Virus record (IMG/VR): IMGVR_UViG_3300025120_000488 | Coordinates: 1-25,655 of that record | Direction: 5' to 3' (one strand) | Source: a virus | Length of the DNA: 25,655 nucleotides | In this document: one piece after another, positions 16,236-22,937 of the stretch | Layout of the letters: every line of letters starts with the position of its first letter | Numbering within the stretch: the first letter of the stretch is position 1 | The notes under the pieces: model-generated | Databases searched by the model: none | What the model was told of the DNA's origin: nothing | What the model saw: the letters and a program-made list of their open reading frames with translations, nothing else | Program-made: the position numbers and the translations under genes

Positions 16236-16447
16236 TAGTATATCTTGACCTCACGGCCACCATGACGAGGCATCACGGCTCCGCAACCATTAGTCCGAAC
16301 AGTGCCGCCAACGGCTCTTTTAGTCTTGTTGCCCCAGTTACTAGCGCCAACCTTACGACATTTAGCTATCGCTCCAGACGCATACGCAGACGGAAACACC
16401 TTATAACGTGCCTTAACCTTTCGATAACAAGCGTCTTTCGTAGCCAT
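16235..16447 (-). CDS. Small basic Cys-containing protein (70 aa)
   Basis: I chose the ATG at 16445-16447 (MATKDACYRKVKARYKVFPS), because it overlaps the previous stop as TAATG, like its neighbours; the frame is open 12 nt further upstream. It contains YASGAIAKCRKVGASNWGNK, a block common to a family of short marine phage proteins (memory). Three Cys and many Lys/Arg suggest a nucleic-acid-binding mini-protein. The tail (GCGAVMPRHGGREVKIY) resembles the C-terminal end of neighbouring small proteins. Unknown function. Confidence 0.65.
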   Translation of the reverse strand: MATKDACYRKVKARYKVFPSAYASGAIAKCRKVGASNWGNKTKRAVGGTVRTNGCGAVMPRHGGREVKIY

Positions 16448-16728
16448 TAGCACTTCCACCTTCTACGAGCTTGCCTGATACGCGAATTGGGATTGTTACG
16501 CGTCTTGGCAGAACTACGTTTGAGTTGACCCAAAGAACGAGCGCAGTAACTCTTCCGACGTTTTGCCGCTGCGCTGCCCTTCTTAACTTTTCCGGTGACC
16601 GCTGTTTTAAGCTTAGACCCAGGATTGGCTTTACGATAAGCGGCAACGCCCTTCTTCGTCATTCCAGCACCCTTGCTGGTCTTACGATAGTTGGCGCTTT
16701 TGCCAGTAGTAGTGCGTCTAATGGCCAT
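16447..16728 (-). CDS. Very basic DUF6321-like protein (93 aa)
   Basis: A highly basic 93-aa protein with MTKKGVAAYRKANPGSKLKT, AVTGKVKKGSAAAKRRKSYC, ARSLGQLKRSSAKTRNNPNS and RIRQARRRWKC, matching the pattern I remember as DUF6321. Two Cys close the array. It would bind nucleic acid through charge. Its start lies only 2 nt from the parS-like palindrome at 16731-16746, and no Shine-Dalgarno sequence lies in front of the ATG: the palindrome occupies that space. Translation would then depend on re-initiation after the upstream stop. Confidence 0.7.
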   Translation of the reverse strand: MAIRRTTTGKSANYRKTSKGAGMTKKGVAAYRKANPGSKLKTAVTGKVKKGSAAAKRRKSYCARSLGQLKRSSAKTRNNPNSRIRQARRRWKC

Positions 16729-16730
16729 AT

Positions 16731-16746
16731 TGTTTCACGTGAAACA
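16731..16746. promoter_or_regulatory. Perfect parS (ParB-binding) palindrome
   Basis: The sequence TGTTTCACGTGAAACA is a perfect 16-bp palindrome identical to the conserved bacterial chromosomal parS consensus (TGTTNCACGTGAAACA), the loading site of ParB. It abuts the stop codon of the 59-aa gene and ends 2 nt before the next ATG, filling 16 of the 18 intergenic bases. By chance a defined 16-mer should occur far less than once in 25 kb. I saw no second copy and no ParA/ParB gene in this window. ParB binding itself is inferred from sequence identity. Confidence 0.8.
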
Positions 16747-16926
16747 TCACACCCTCTTCCTAGCCTTCTTCTTTGCAGAAGCAGACGGTAGCTCCGAATA
16801 GTGATAAAGCCTTTCGCTATTAGGCCCGTGTTTAGCTCCGCTATGAAGATCGCCGTTGGGCATCTTGTGTGTCCCACCAGGATGCTTAGTTCCATCCCTA
16901 AAGTAATGGGTCATGTTCTTGGCCAT
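16747..16926 (-). CDS. Small conserved phage protein (59 aa)
   Basis: Reading leftward from the ATG at 16924-16926 gives MAKNMTHYFRDGTKHPGGTH, then KMPNGDLHSGAKHGPNSERL, YHYSELPSASAKKKARKRV and a TGA at 16747-16749. The gene starts 2 nt after the portal stop. The His/Gly-rich beta text with 'HKMPNGDLHSG' and the basic tail recall a short family coded after the portal in marine phages (memory). The longer frame 16659-16895 on the same strand is the wrong frame. Its stop is immediately followed by the parS-like palindrome. Function unknown. Confidence 0.75.
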   Translation of the reverse strand: MAKNMTHYFRDGTKHPGGTHKMPNGDLHSGAKHGPNSERLYHYSELPSASAKKKARKRV

Positions 16927-16928
16927 AA

Positions 16929-19325
16929 CTAATTACCCCTTCCGGGTGCGCCTTGGTTGATACGTTCGCGATTAACCTCGGCTCTTAGCAGGGCGATATC
17001 CTCCTGTGAGTCTATCTTGTCTGCGGCCAACTCTTCCTTAGATTCTTCCTTCGCCATATCAAACATCAGGCGTTGGTCGAATTCAGCAGCCTTGCGCTCC
17101 AAGTCTGCCGCCTTGATATCAAGTTCCTTGGACCGAAGCTCAACCAAGGGGTCTACTTCACCCTCTGGCGGTGGCATAAGAGCCGCCATAACTTCTTCGG
17201 TGTACTGAGCTATAAGTTCAGCGACCTTGGACTCTACGTCTATCTGGGGAGGTTGCTGGCCTGTCTGCATAGACTGCTCCATCATGGCCCTCATTTCTGC
17301 ATCAGCAACGCCTCGAGCCTTAAACGCGATATGTTCGCAGAGATGCGCCTGCAACAAAGCAAACACTGGCGGAGACGCCGCCGGAACTGGCGTTTTCATA
17401 AATATGATGTGCGCCGTCATGTGTGCATCATGATCCTGCGTCGGGAACGCCTGCAAATTCTCTTGAATAATCGATTTTGCGTTTTCTATGGCCGGATCAG
17501 TGGGCTGCGGTGGCGTAGGTGTCGGTAGCAGCGCCTCAATGTTATGCACGCCTATCGCTTCATAGATTCTGCGATACGCTTCGTGGAGATTATGCATCTG
17601 CGGATTAGTCTGCGCCAGCTGAAGCTGCGTTTGTGCGAGTGCCAGCCTTTGTGACATGGAGTAGATATTTGGATCAGACACAGGTATAACATCGACACGC
17701 TCATCAAAATCTGCCTGTTTTACGGTTGCCTCGGCACCGTACACATTATACGGGTACATGGGCGGGAGAGATTCAGCAAAAACACGAGCTAACATCCGGA
17801 ACTCTTGTTTCTGTGCGTAGTGAAGCCGCTTGTGAATTGCGGACATGACCTTGGAACCACGCTCAAGAAGAGCCACGGTAGTTCCAACAGCCGCTTGCTG
17901 GTTACCATCACCAACCTGAAGATCCGCAATCGCTGCAAAACGACGACCTGCATCCACAATAAATCCAAGAAGACTCATCAGAGTCTGGCTAGGTTCCTTG
18001 TATGGGAGCGGCATAATGCTTTCGCGCAGAGCGCCACCGGGAACATCAATATCACGAAACTCGCCAGGAGACAGAGGCTCATCAGAATCACGAATGCGAA
18101 TACCACGAGCCTTAAAGCCAGCGGGAAGATTAGCAAGTGTACCAGCATCAATCAGCTGCCTCAGAATAGAGGTGGCAGAACGACCAAGGCCACCAATCAT
18201 ATGAAGAAGACCAAATCCGTAGAAGCCTAAACCCGGCAAGAACTTGTAGTGAGAGAAATACTGCATCTTCTTGTAGTACTCGTCACCCTCTTTCCAATTT
18301 CTACGAATGGCAAGAACTTTGGAACTGCCTTCATCAACTGTAACAATGTAAGGGAGCTTAATACCCGTTTCTTCGCCGTCGATAGGACTTACGTGTTCAA
18401 AACCGGGAAGATCTAGGTCTGTGTGGATTTCGAGCAGAGTACAATCCTGATTGTCTCCTCCGCCTTGTTCTATTCCTTGAAGCTCTCGCTCCTTCTGACG
18501 AACTTCGTCATCATCGGTATACGCGAGAATGTCTATGTCTCTATAGAAACCTGCCGCTTGGTTCTTTCTTACATCATTCGTATTCATCCGGATGACGTGT
18601 GTAACTCTGGATGCCGAAGACAAATCCGTTGCATTATACGGAACCAGAAGATCGTCAGCGGGAACAAACTTGGAAACAGCCCTGTCGAGCATGTCGTCAA
18701 AGTACACTTTCTTAAACGCACTGCCTGCCAACGGCAGATAGAAGAGAAGTCGATCCATCTCAGGGTCGTACTCGTCCATAACGTTCATAATCTGGAAATT
18801 CATAAACTCCTGAACACGCTGAGACTGCATCTCTACGTCGGGAGTAGATGCGCCAACGACCTGAGTCCTTACGGGGCCGGAAGAAGGTAGAAGTTCCTTG
18901 TACGCCTGCGCTTGGAACTGGGTTACGGCTTCTGCGATCAAGGGATGGGTTACACCGCTGGATCCACGAAAAGGCTCGTCGCGGTTCTCATACTTTATGC
19001 CTAGAAGCTCAAGACCCTCTGTGTACGCATCTTCCCACTCTTGTCTTCCGCCTTTGTCATCCTCGTAATACCCAACAAGCTCTGAAGCAATGTCCATCAA
19101 GACACGCTCGTCCATAATTTCTGCTAAGTTAGCATCCGGATCTGCTTGAAGCTCCTTCGCTACAGCATCCTCAAAATTTATTATGACGGACCCATCTTCT
19201 TCCTCAATCATCTCGGTGGGATCTTCAATCTCCTCCACCTCAATTTCTTCTTCGGACATGCCTCCAAGAGGCATACCTGAAGCAGGCATACCACCGTCTA
19301 TCAAAGATGTGGGTTCATCAGCCAT
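16929..19325 (-). CDS. Portal protein (P22-type)
   Basis: This 798-aa protein forms the 12-subunit ring through which DNA enters and leaves the head. It has a very acidic N-terminus (SEEEIEVEEIEDPTEMIEEE), then EWEDAYTEGLELLGIKYENR, PFRGSSGVTHPLIAEAVTQF and QAQAYKELLPSSGPVRTQVV, a typical portal opening. RLLFYLPLAGSAFKKVYFDD and GLGFYGFGLLHMIGGLGRSA, then QVGDGNQQAAVGTTVALLER follow. The long C-terminal helix (ELDIKAADLERKAAEFDQRL ...) suits a barrel extension as in P22. It is longer than P22 portal (725 aa). Start lies 3 nt after the o-spanin stop. Position between terminase and scaffold agrees. Confidence 0.9.
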   Translation of the reverse strand: MADEPTSLIDGGMPASGMPLGGMSEEEIEVEEIEDPTEMIEEEDGSVIINFEDAVAKELQADPDANLAEIMDERVLMDIASELVGYYEDDKGGRQEWEDAYTEGLELLGIKYENRDEPFRGSSGVTHPLIAEAVTQFQAQAYKELLPSSGPVRTQVVGASTPDVEMQSQRVQEFMNFQIMNVMDEYDPEMDRLLFYLPLAGSAFKKVYFDDMLDRAVSKFVPADDLLVPYNATDLSSASRVTHVIRMNTNDVRKNQAAGFYRDIDILAYTDDDEVRQKERELQGIEQGGGDNQDCTLLEIHTDLDLPGFEHVSPIDGEETGIKLPYIVTVDEGSSKVLAIRRNWKEGDEYYKKMQYFSHYKFLPGLGFYGFGLLHMIGGLGRSATSILRQLIDAGTLANLPAGFKARGIRIRDSDEPLSPGEFRDIDVPGGALRESIMPLPYKEPSQTLMSLLGFIVDAGRRFAAIADLQVGDGNQQAAVGTTVALLERGSKVMSAIHKRLHYAQKQEFRMLARVFAESLPPMYPYNVYGAEATVKQADFDERVDVIPVSDPNIYSMSQRLALAQTQLQLAQTNPQMHNLHEAYRRIYEAIGVHNIEALLPTPTPPQPTDPAIENAKSIIQENLQAFPTQDHDAHMTAHIIFMKTPVPAASPPVFALLQAHLCEHIAFKARGVADAEMRAMMEQSMQTGQQPPQIDVESKVAELIAQYTEEVMAALMPPPEGEVDPLVELRSKELDIKAADLERKAAEFDQRLMFDMAKEESKEELAADKIDSQEDIALLRAEVNRERINQGAPGRGN

Positions 19326-19328
19326 ATT

Positions 19329-19727
19329 CTAGTTACCTTTCTTTCCACTTTCGGGATTCGGCGTGACGGCTTTTTCATAGTAAACTATAAGCTGTTTCTG
19401 CTGTTCAATAAACCGCTTTATCTCAGCCATGTTTAAGGCAAGCGTCTCGTAGTCCCTAACACTTATCGCGTAAAACAACAGATCGCCGTTCTCTTTCTCA
19501 AAACGCTGCTTAAAAGATGCAAACGTGTCCTCTGTCACAACATAGAAATGTATCTTGTTTAACGATACAGGACGAGGACGACTCTGAGTCGGTATCTTTC
19601 GCTCAACTTCTACCGTTTTAATCTCAACGGGAAGTACCTTCTTAAACTCCGCGCAGCTACTTAGCAACGGCAGGAGCGGGAGCGCCAGAAATAGCCTCCA
19701 ACGACTCAAACAGCTTAGATGTTCCAT
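19329..19727 (-). CDS. Outer-membrane spanin lipoprotein (Rz1-like, o-spanin)
   Basis: This 132-aa protein has a lipoprotein signal (MEHLSCLSRWRLFLALPLLP, then LLSSCAEFKK) with lipobox LSSC and acylated Cys25. The mature part starts with VEIKTVEVERKIPTQSRPRP, Pro-containing as in Rz1-type o-spanins, then FYVVTEDTFASFKQRFEKEN and FYAISVRDYETLALNMAEIK. The gene starts 71 nt inside the preceding membrane-anchored coiled-coil gene in another frame, the classical overlapping spanin arrangement. Spanins fuse inner and outer membranes at the last step of lysis, implying a Gram-negative host. The conserved central domain is larger than in lambda Rz1, so the assignment rests on lipobox and arrangement. 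Confidence 0.7.
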   Translation of the reverse strand: MEHLSCLSRWRLFLALPLLPLLSSCAEFKKVLPVEIKTVEVERKIPTQSRPRPVSLNKIHFYVVTEDTFASFKQRFEKENGDLLFYAISVRDYETLALNMAEIKRFIEQQKQLIVYYEKAVTPNPESGKKGN

Positions 19728-20055
19728 TGTTAATCTTCTTTTCTACCAGAAGGGGCTTTTTAAGGCTCAATTTTGCAAGATCGTGCTTACGTAGCTTACC
19801 TATCAAAACGTCTTTATAGGCGTTTGCTGCATTTATCTTGGTCTGAAGATCTTTAGTTAACTCTTCAAACTTCTCACGGTCTTCGATCATTGCATTTATC
19901 GTGTCGTCTTGAAGCTGCTTCGCTGTTTCCAGCTTTGCTGTGTTCTCTGTTAGGATGCGAATGCGATCTTGGCTATCCTTATAGTAGTAATACGCTCCGT
20001 AGGCAGAGCCGCCCACAAACCCCAGCACTAAAATTAGAAGATAGATCTTTAGCAT
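19657..20055 (-). CDS. Inner-membrane spanin (Rz-like, i-spanin)
   Basis: A 132-aa protein with an N-terminal membrane anchor (MLKIYLLILVLGFVGGSAYG) and a long periplasmic charged helix or coiled coil (SQDRIRILTENTAKLETAKQ, IEDREKFEELTKDLQTKINA). The tail has Lys, Ser and Pro (LEAISGAPAPAVAK). I chose the ATG at 20053-20055, which overlaps the preceding stop as TGATG and follows AAAGG; a GTG one codon upstream is possible. Shape, size and overlap with the lipoprotein gene fit a Rz-type i-spanin that pairs with the o-spanin across the periplasm. Confidence 0.7.
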   Translation of the reverse strand: MLKIYLLILVLGFVGGSAYGAYYYYKDSQDRIRILTENTAKLETAKQLQDDTINAMIEDREKFEELTKDLQTKINAANAYKDVLIGKLRKHDLAKLSLKKPLLVEKKINNGTSKLFESLEAISGAPAPAVAK

Positions 20056-20366
20056 CACTTACCTTTCGCCATGTAAGCGGTCATGCCCATGTAGGCACCT
20101 ACAACACCAGCCTGTCCTATGTAAAACAAGCCAAACAGGTCGCTCAAAGCTTTGATTCGAGCATCGGGAAAGATGGGTAGAAACACTGCCAGTGTAAACA
20201 CTATCATAGACCCCATAGCGACCCAGGCCATTCTGCGCTGGGCGTCTGCTTTCTCATGCTTAGACAACGCTTCAGCGGTAGCAAGTTCTGCATCCGAGAC
20301 CACACCATCGCCATCTAAATCTAGATCGTTATAGACGCTGCCCTTTTCTAATTTTTTCTGTGCCAT
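20055..20366 (-). CDS. EF-hand plus two-TM holin-like protein
   Basis: A 103-aa protein with a canonical 12-residue EF-hand calcium loop at residues 16-27 (D16, D18, D20, S24, E27), then a charged linker (EKADAQRRMAW) and two hydrophobic segments: residues ~47-67 (WVAMGSMIVFTLAVFLPIF) and ~76-98 (DLFGLFYIGQAGVVGAYMGM). The two-TM layout before the spanins suits a class II holin, which triggers lysis by permeabilising the inner membrane. The N-terminal loop would face the cytoplasm if both ends are inside. Similar EF-hand membrane proteins occur in marine phages (memory). Calcium binding and holin activity are untested inference. Confidence 0.65.
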   Translation of the reverse strand: MAQKKLEKGSVYNDLDLDGDGVVSDAELATAEALSKHEKADAQRRMAWVAMGSMIVFTLAVFLPIFPDARIKALSDLFGLFYIGQAGVVGAYMGMTAYMAKGK

Positions 20367-20367
20367 T

Positions 20368-20901
20368 TTAGTTCCTCAGTAAGGGGTTATCCAAAGCCCT
20401 TTGGAGTTTCTTGTCCTGACGCTTTTCAAAAGCGTCTAGTTTTGAGTCAATACCGTTTATTTTAGCGTCAAAACGCGCCGATGCCGAAGAAACAATGTCG
20501 CGAATTGTCTTTTCGGCCTGTCTCAACGACTCTCTTGTCTCTGCGTCCAGCGTTCGAGAACGTTTATCCACGCCAGAGAGGCCGGAATACAGTTTAGTAG
20601 CATCATCGCGCACATCTTGTCGTGTATCGCGCACAATTTCTTGTATTTCCTGCGTTCTGTCCCTTAAAGAAGACATTTCTCCGTCCAAAACTACCATCTT
20701 TTCATTCAAAACGGCTAGTTTTTTGTCAAATCCGCTCAAATCAGGTGCGGAATACGACGAAATCTTCTTTTTCATGTCCATGTAGTCCTTGTAGACCTCA
20801 AAAGCGCCGTACAAGCCACCAACCAGCGTAGATAACGCCAGAAATACGGCTACCATCTTGCCGCCTTTGAATTTCACACCTGCAAATTCAATTTCAGCCA
20901 T
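20368..20901 (-). CDS. Membrane-anchored coiled-coil protein (177 aa)
   Basis: The N-terminus is MAEIEFAGVKFKGGKMVAVF, leading into one hydrophobic segment (residues ~16-35, VAVFLALSTLVGGLYGAF). The remaining ~140 residues are a charged helix with heptad-like spacing (DKKLAVLNEKMVVLDGEMSS, LRDRTQEIQEIVRDTRQDVR, QAEKTIRDIVSSASARFDAK). Topology resembles a second i-spanin-like or membrane-tethered structural protein. It lies between the exported Pro-rich protein gene and the holin-like gene, with stop/start spacing of a single base on each side. No enzymatic motif. Role in envelope disruption is a guess. Confidence 0.65.
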   Translation of the reverse strand: MAEIEFAGVKFKGGKMVAVFLALSTLVGGLYGAFEVYKDYMDMKKKISSYSAPDLSGFDKKLAVLNEKMVVLDGEMSSLRDRTQEIQEIVRDTRQDVRDDATKLYSGLSGVDKRSRTLDAETRESLRQAEKTIRDIVSSASARFDAKINGIDSKLDAFEKRQDKKLQRALDNPLLRN

Positions 20902-20902
20902 A

Positions 20903-22231
20903 TCAACGTTTCCAATCCAGATCTACAAGAGCATTGTGCGCTCCGTTTGATCTGCCAAACAGAGTATAATTCTGCATCCGGTCAACCATAGAAGGCCCAT
21001 CTGGAACTTTTGTTCCTGTAAAGAACCCTGGTGTATCTACCAATGCCGTTGGCGCCACGATTTTAGGCGATATCATGCCCATAGCCACCATAGTGGTGGT
21101 TTGAGACGCTGCTGAGTATCTCTGAGACGGAGCTATCTTTGCAACAGCCTTTTCAGCCGCCGCTTTAACCTTTTCCTGTCGGCTCTTGGGCTTTGGAGGA
21201 GCTTGCGCCTCTCTAGTCTCTGCCGGAGGTTCCGCCGAAGGCTCCGGCTCTGGTTCGGGCTCAGAGGGCTGGGACTCTGGCTGCGCTTCTGCTGGCTGTC
21301 CCTCTGGTTCAGGCTCTCCTTCAGAAGACTGCTCTGGTTCTGGTTCAGGCTCTCGTGCGCGAGGCTGCTCTACAGAAGGAGGCGCTATGTCCTGTTCTAT
21401 TTGAGCCTCAATGGTTGCTTCAGCTTGTGATTCCTGTTGCCGCTGTTCCATTGGAGGTGGGGGCAGATCAATCTGGATTGGCACAATCTCCGGAGGGGGA
21501 GGTGGCTCAGACGGAGCTTGCGGAGCAACGGCAACAACGATGGGGGCCGCTGCTGGCGGTGGCGGTAAGTCAACTGGAGGAGGAGGAAGGTTAATCTGAA
21601 CCGGAGGCGCAGCCGCTATAACGTCGTTCTGTACGATCTGATCTAAAATCTGCTGCTCTACAACCTGTTCATGCGTAAACGTCAGGCTGGGATCAGAAAA
21701 CTTTGGACCAAAGAACCCGGAATGAAACCCCGCGTCTATCCCAAATAGAGAGAAGCTTCCCGTCAAAATTCCAAAGTCGTTCTCCGCCATCGTGTCCGAG
21801 AACGAAAACAGTCTCCCCCCAGTAAAATCTAACTCCACTTCGTGAGTAAACTTCTTCGCTACGGTTTCCCCGCTCAAAAGCGTGATGCCTAACGTAAAAA
21901 GATCGCGGCAGTCCCCCACTTGCGTAACGCTCGTGCATGTAGCACGCCTAGCGTTACTCGGATGACTGTCCACGGTAACCGCGCTGTTGAGGGTAAAGCC
22001 TCTGCGAACCTCGTCCTCGGTCAAGGGGACATCAAACGTGCTTGTATAAGTTCCGCCACCCGCCGTAGCGTTACCTGTACAAAACTCTCCGGCAGTGCAT
22101 CCAGATGTCGAACTCGAAGTCGTTGAGCCACTCGTCGTAAACGCAGACAGATTTGGAAGGACATTGCTCGTCGTTACAGTTTCCGCCAACGCAGAAGACG
22201 ACATAAGCAGGAATGCAATAAGCCAACGCAT
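20903..22231 (-). CDS. Exported Pro/Glu-rich protein (442 aa)
   Basis: I start this at the ATG 22229-22231 (MRWLIAFLLMSSSALAET), which overlaps the preceding stop as TGATG and gives a clear signal peptide. An ATG at 22249 adds MVRKRL, a basic n-region, and is possible. Residues ~17-205 form a beta-rich part with four Cys (about 45, 51, 99, 108) and 'HEVELDFTGGRLFSFSDTMA ... NDFGILTGSFSLFGIDAGFH'. Residues ~209-346 are low complexity: PPPP clusters and then (EP)n-type repeats. A basic segment (KPKSRQEKVKAAAEKAV) and a compact tail end it. Long Pro/Glu stretches can span the periplasm, as in TonB. Conserved in marine phages by memory; function unknown. Confidence 0.7.
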   Translation of the reverse strand: MRWLIAFLLMSSSALAETVTTSNVLPNLSAFTTSGSTTSSSTSGCTAGEFCTGNATAGGGTYTSTFDVPLTEDEVRRGFTLNSAVTVDSHPSNARRATCTSVTQVGDCRDLFTLGITLLSGETVAKKFTHEVELDFTGGRLFSFSDTMAENDFGILTGSFSLFGIDAGFHSGFFGPKFSDPSLTFTHEQVVEQQILDQIVQNDVIAAAPPVQINLPPPPVDLPPPPAAAPIVVAVAPQAPSEPPPPPEIVPIQIDLPPPPMEQRQQESQAEATIEAQIEQDIAPPSVEQPRAREPEPEPEQSSEGEPEPEGQPAEAQPESQPSEPEPEPEPSAEPPAETREAQAPPKPKSRQEKVKAAAEKAVAKIAPSQRYSAASQTTTMVAMGMISPKIVAPTALVDTPGFFTGTKVPDGPSMVDRMQNYTLFGRSNGAHNALVDLDWKR

Positions 22232-22764
22232 CAATCGCTTCCGTACCATTCTTCTTGGTCGGGCCAATCCTGTTGAGGTTGAGGCTGAGAAGATACCGTT
22301 TCCGCTTTTACCTGCAACCGCACAATAGAACCTTCCGGCGCCTTCTTCGGGTTCTTGATCCATTCCTGTCTCGCCGCGTCCCCAATCTTGCCCATAAACG
22401 GACAAGGCGTCCCAGCCATCCAAAGACCGTCAAATACACGAACCTCCTGGCAAAGGATGCTAATGCCGGCAACCTTCAACCCCATACCAAACACAGACCT
22501 TGCCAGCTTGATCCTCTCGCAGTTCAAGTCTCGAGTGGTTGTGCCACCAGACACACCAAAAAGACCAGTTTGCAAAGCGCCACTGGTTCCAACTTGACAG
22601 ATGTCGTTATTGTTAACGACTATCGAAGGGCTGGACGCCGTAGGAGGCGTCTTGTCTACTACCGTTGAACTGCTGACCGTGGCACTTGTTACAGTGTCCG
22701 CCGCATTAGCTGTCACGGTAGACAGAACTAACGCAAATGCGACTAGCCCAATCCACCGTGACAT
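22231..22764 (-). CDS. Exported four-Cys protein (177 aa)
   Basis: An N-terminal signal peptide (MSRWIGLVAFALVLSTVTAN, cleavage likely after Ala21 or Ala22) precedes a Ser/Thr/Val-rich stretch and a compact domain with four Cys (56, 82, 105, 121): NNNDICQVGTSGALQTGLFG, LNCERIKLARSVFGMGLKVA, ILCQEVRVFDGLWMAGTPCP. A Gln/Pro-rich tail (VSSQPQPQQDWPDQEEWYGS) ends it. The Cys content fits oxidation in the periplasm. Its stop overlaps the start of the other exported gene, so they are probably partners. I do not recognise the family; lysis, envelope modification or exclusion are all possible. Confidence 0.65.
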   Translation of the reverse strand: MSRWIGLVAFALVLSTVTANAADTVTSATVSSSTVVDKTPPTASSPSIVVNNNDICQVGTSGALQTGLFGVSGGTTTRDLNCERIKLARSVFGMGLKVAGISILCQEVRVFDGLWMAGTPCPFMGKIGDAARQEWIKNPKKAPEGSIVRLQVKAETVSSQPQPQQDWPDQEEWYGSD

Positions 22765-22766
22765 AA

Positions 22767-22928
22767 CTAGATAACGCCTTTTTCCTTCAGTAGGAAACCG
22801 GCAGCGCCGCCAACAATGCCAATAATGATGACAACGGGCTGGCTGATAAGAACGCCAATTCCTACAACTCCACCGCCAAGAGCGGCATAACTGGAAGGCT
22901 CTTTCATTCGACTAAGGATCCAATTCAC
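22767..22928 (-). CDS. Small Gly-rich membrane peptide (53 aa)
   Basis: A GTG start at 22926-22928 follows a very good ribosome-binding site (AGGAGATTCCC) that overlaps the terminase stop. The peptide is VNWILSRMKEPSSYAALGGG, then VVGIGVLISQPVVIIIGIVG and GAAGFLLKEKGVI. It has one long or two short hydrophobic helices (about residues 14-46) between basic ends. The stop lies 2 nt before the next start. Small Gly-rich two-helix membrane proteins in this slot may be holins or antiholins; the sequence alone cannot tell. Confidence 0.7.
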   Translation of the reverse strand: MNWILSRMKEPSSYAALGGGVVGIGVLISQPVVIIIGIVGGAAGFLLKEKGVI

Positions 22929-22937
22929 GGGAATCTC

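Noticed and set aside
16659-16895. 78-codon minus-strand frame over the parS-like site
   Set aside because: It overlaps the DUF6321-like gene and the 59-aa gene in a different frame; those two have motifs and coupled starts.
21186-21599. Several Gly/Ser-rich plus-strand frames
   Set aside because: They are the complements of the Pro/Glu-rich low-complexity region of the minus-strand exported protein.
22232-22423. Extended start of the Pro/Glu-rich protein
   Set aside because: It would overlap the preceding gene by 193 nt and bury the signal peptide in the middle of the protein.
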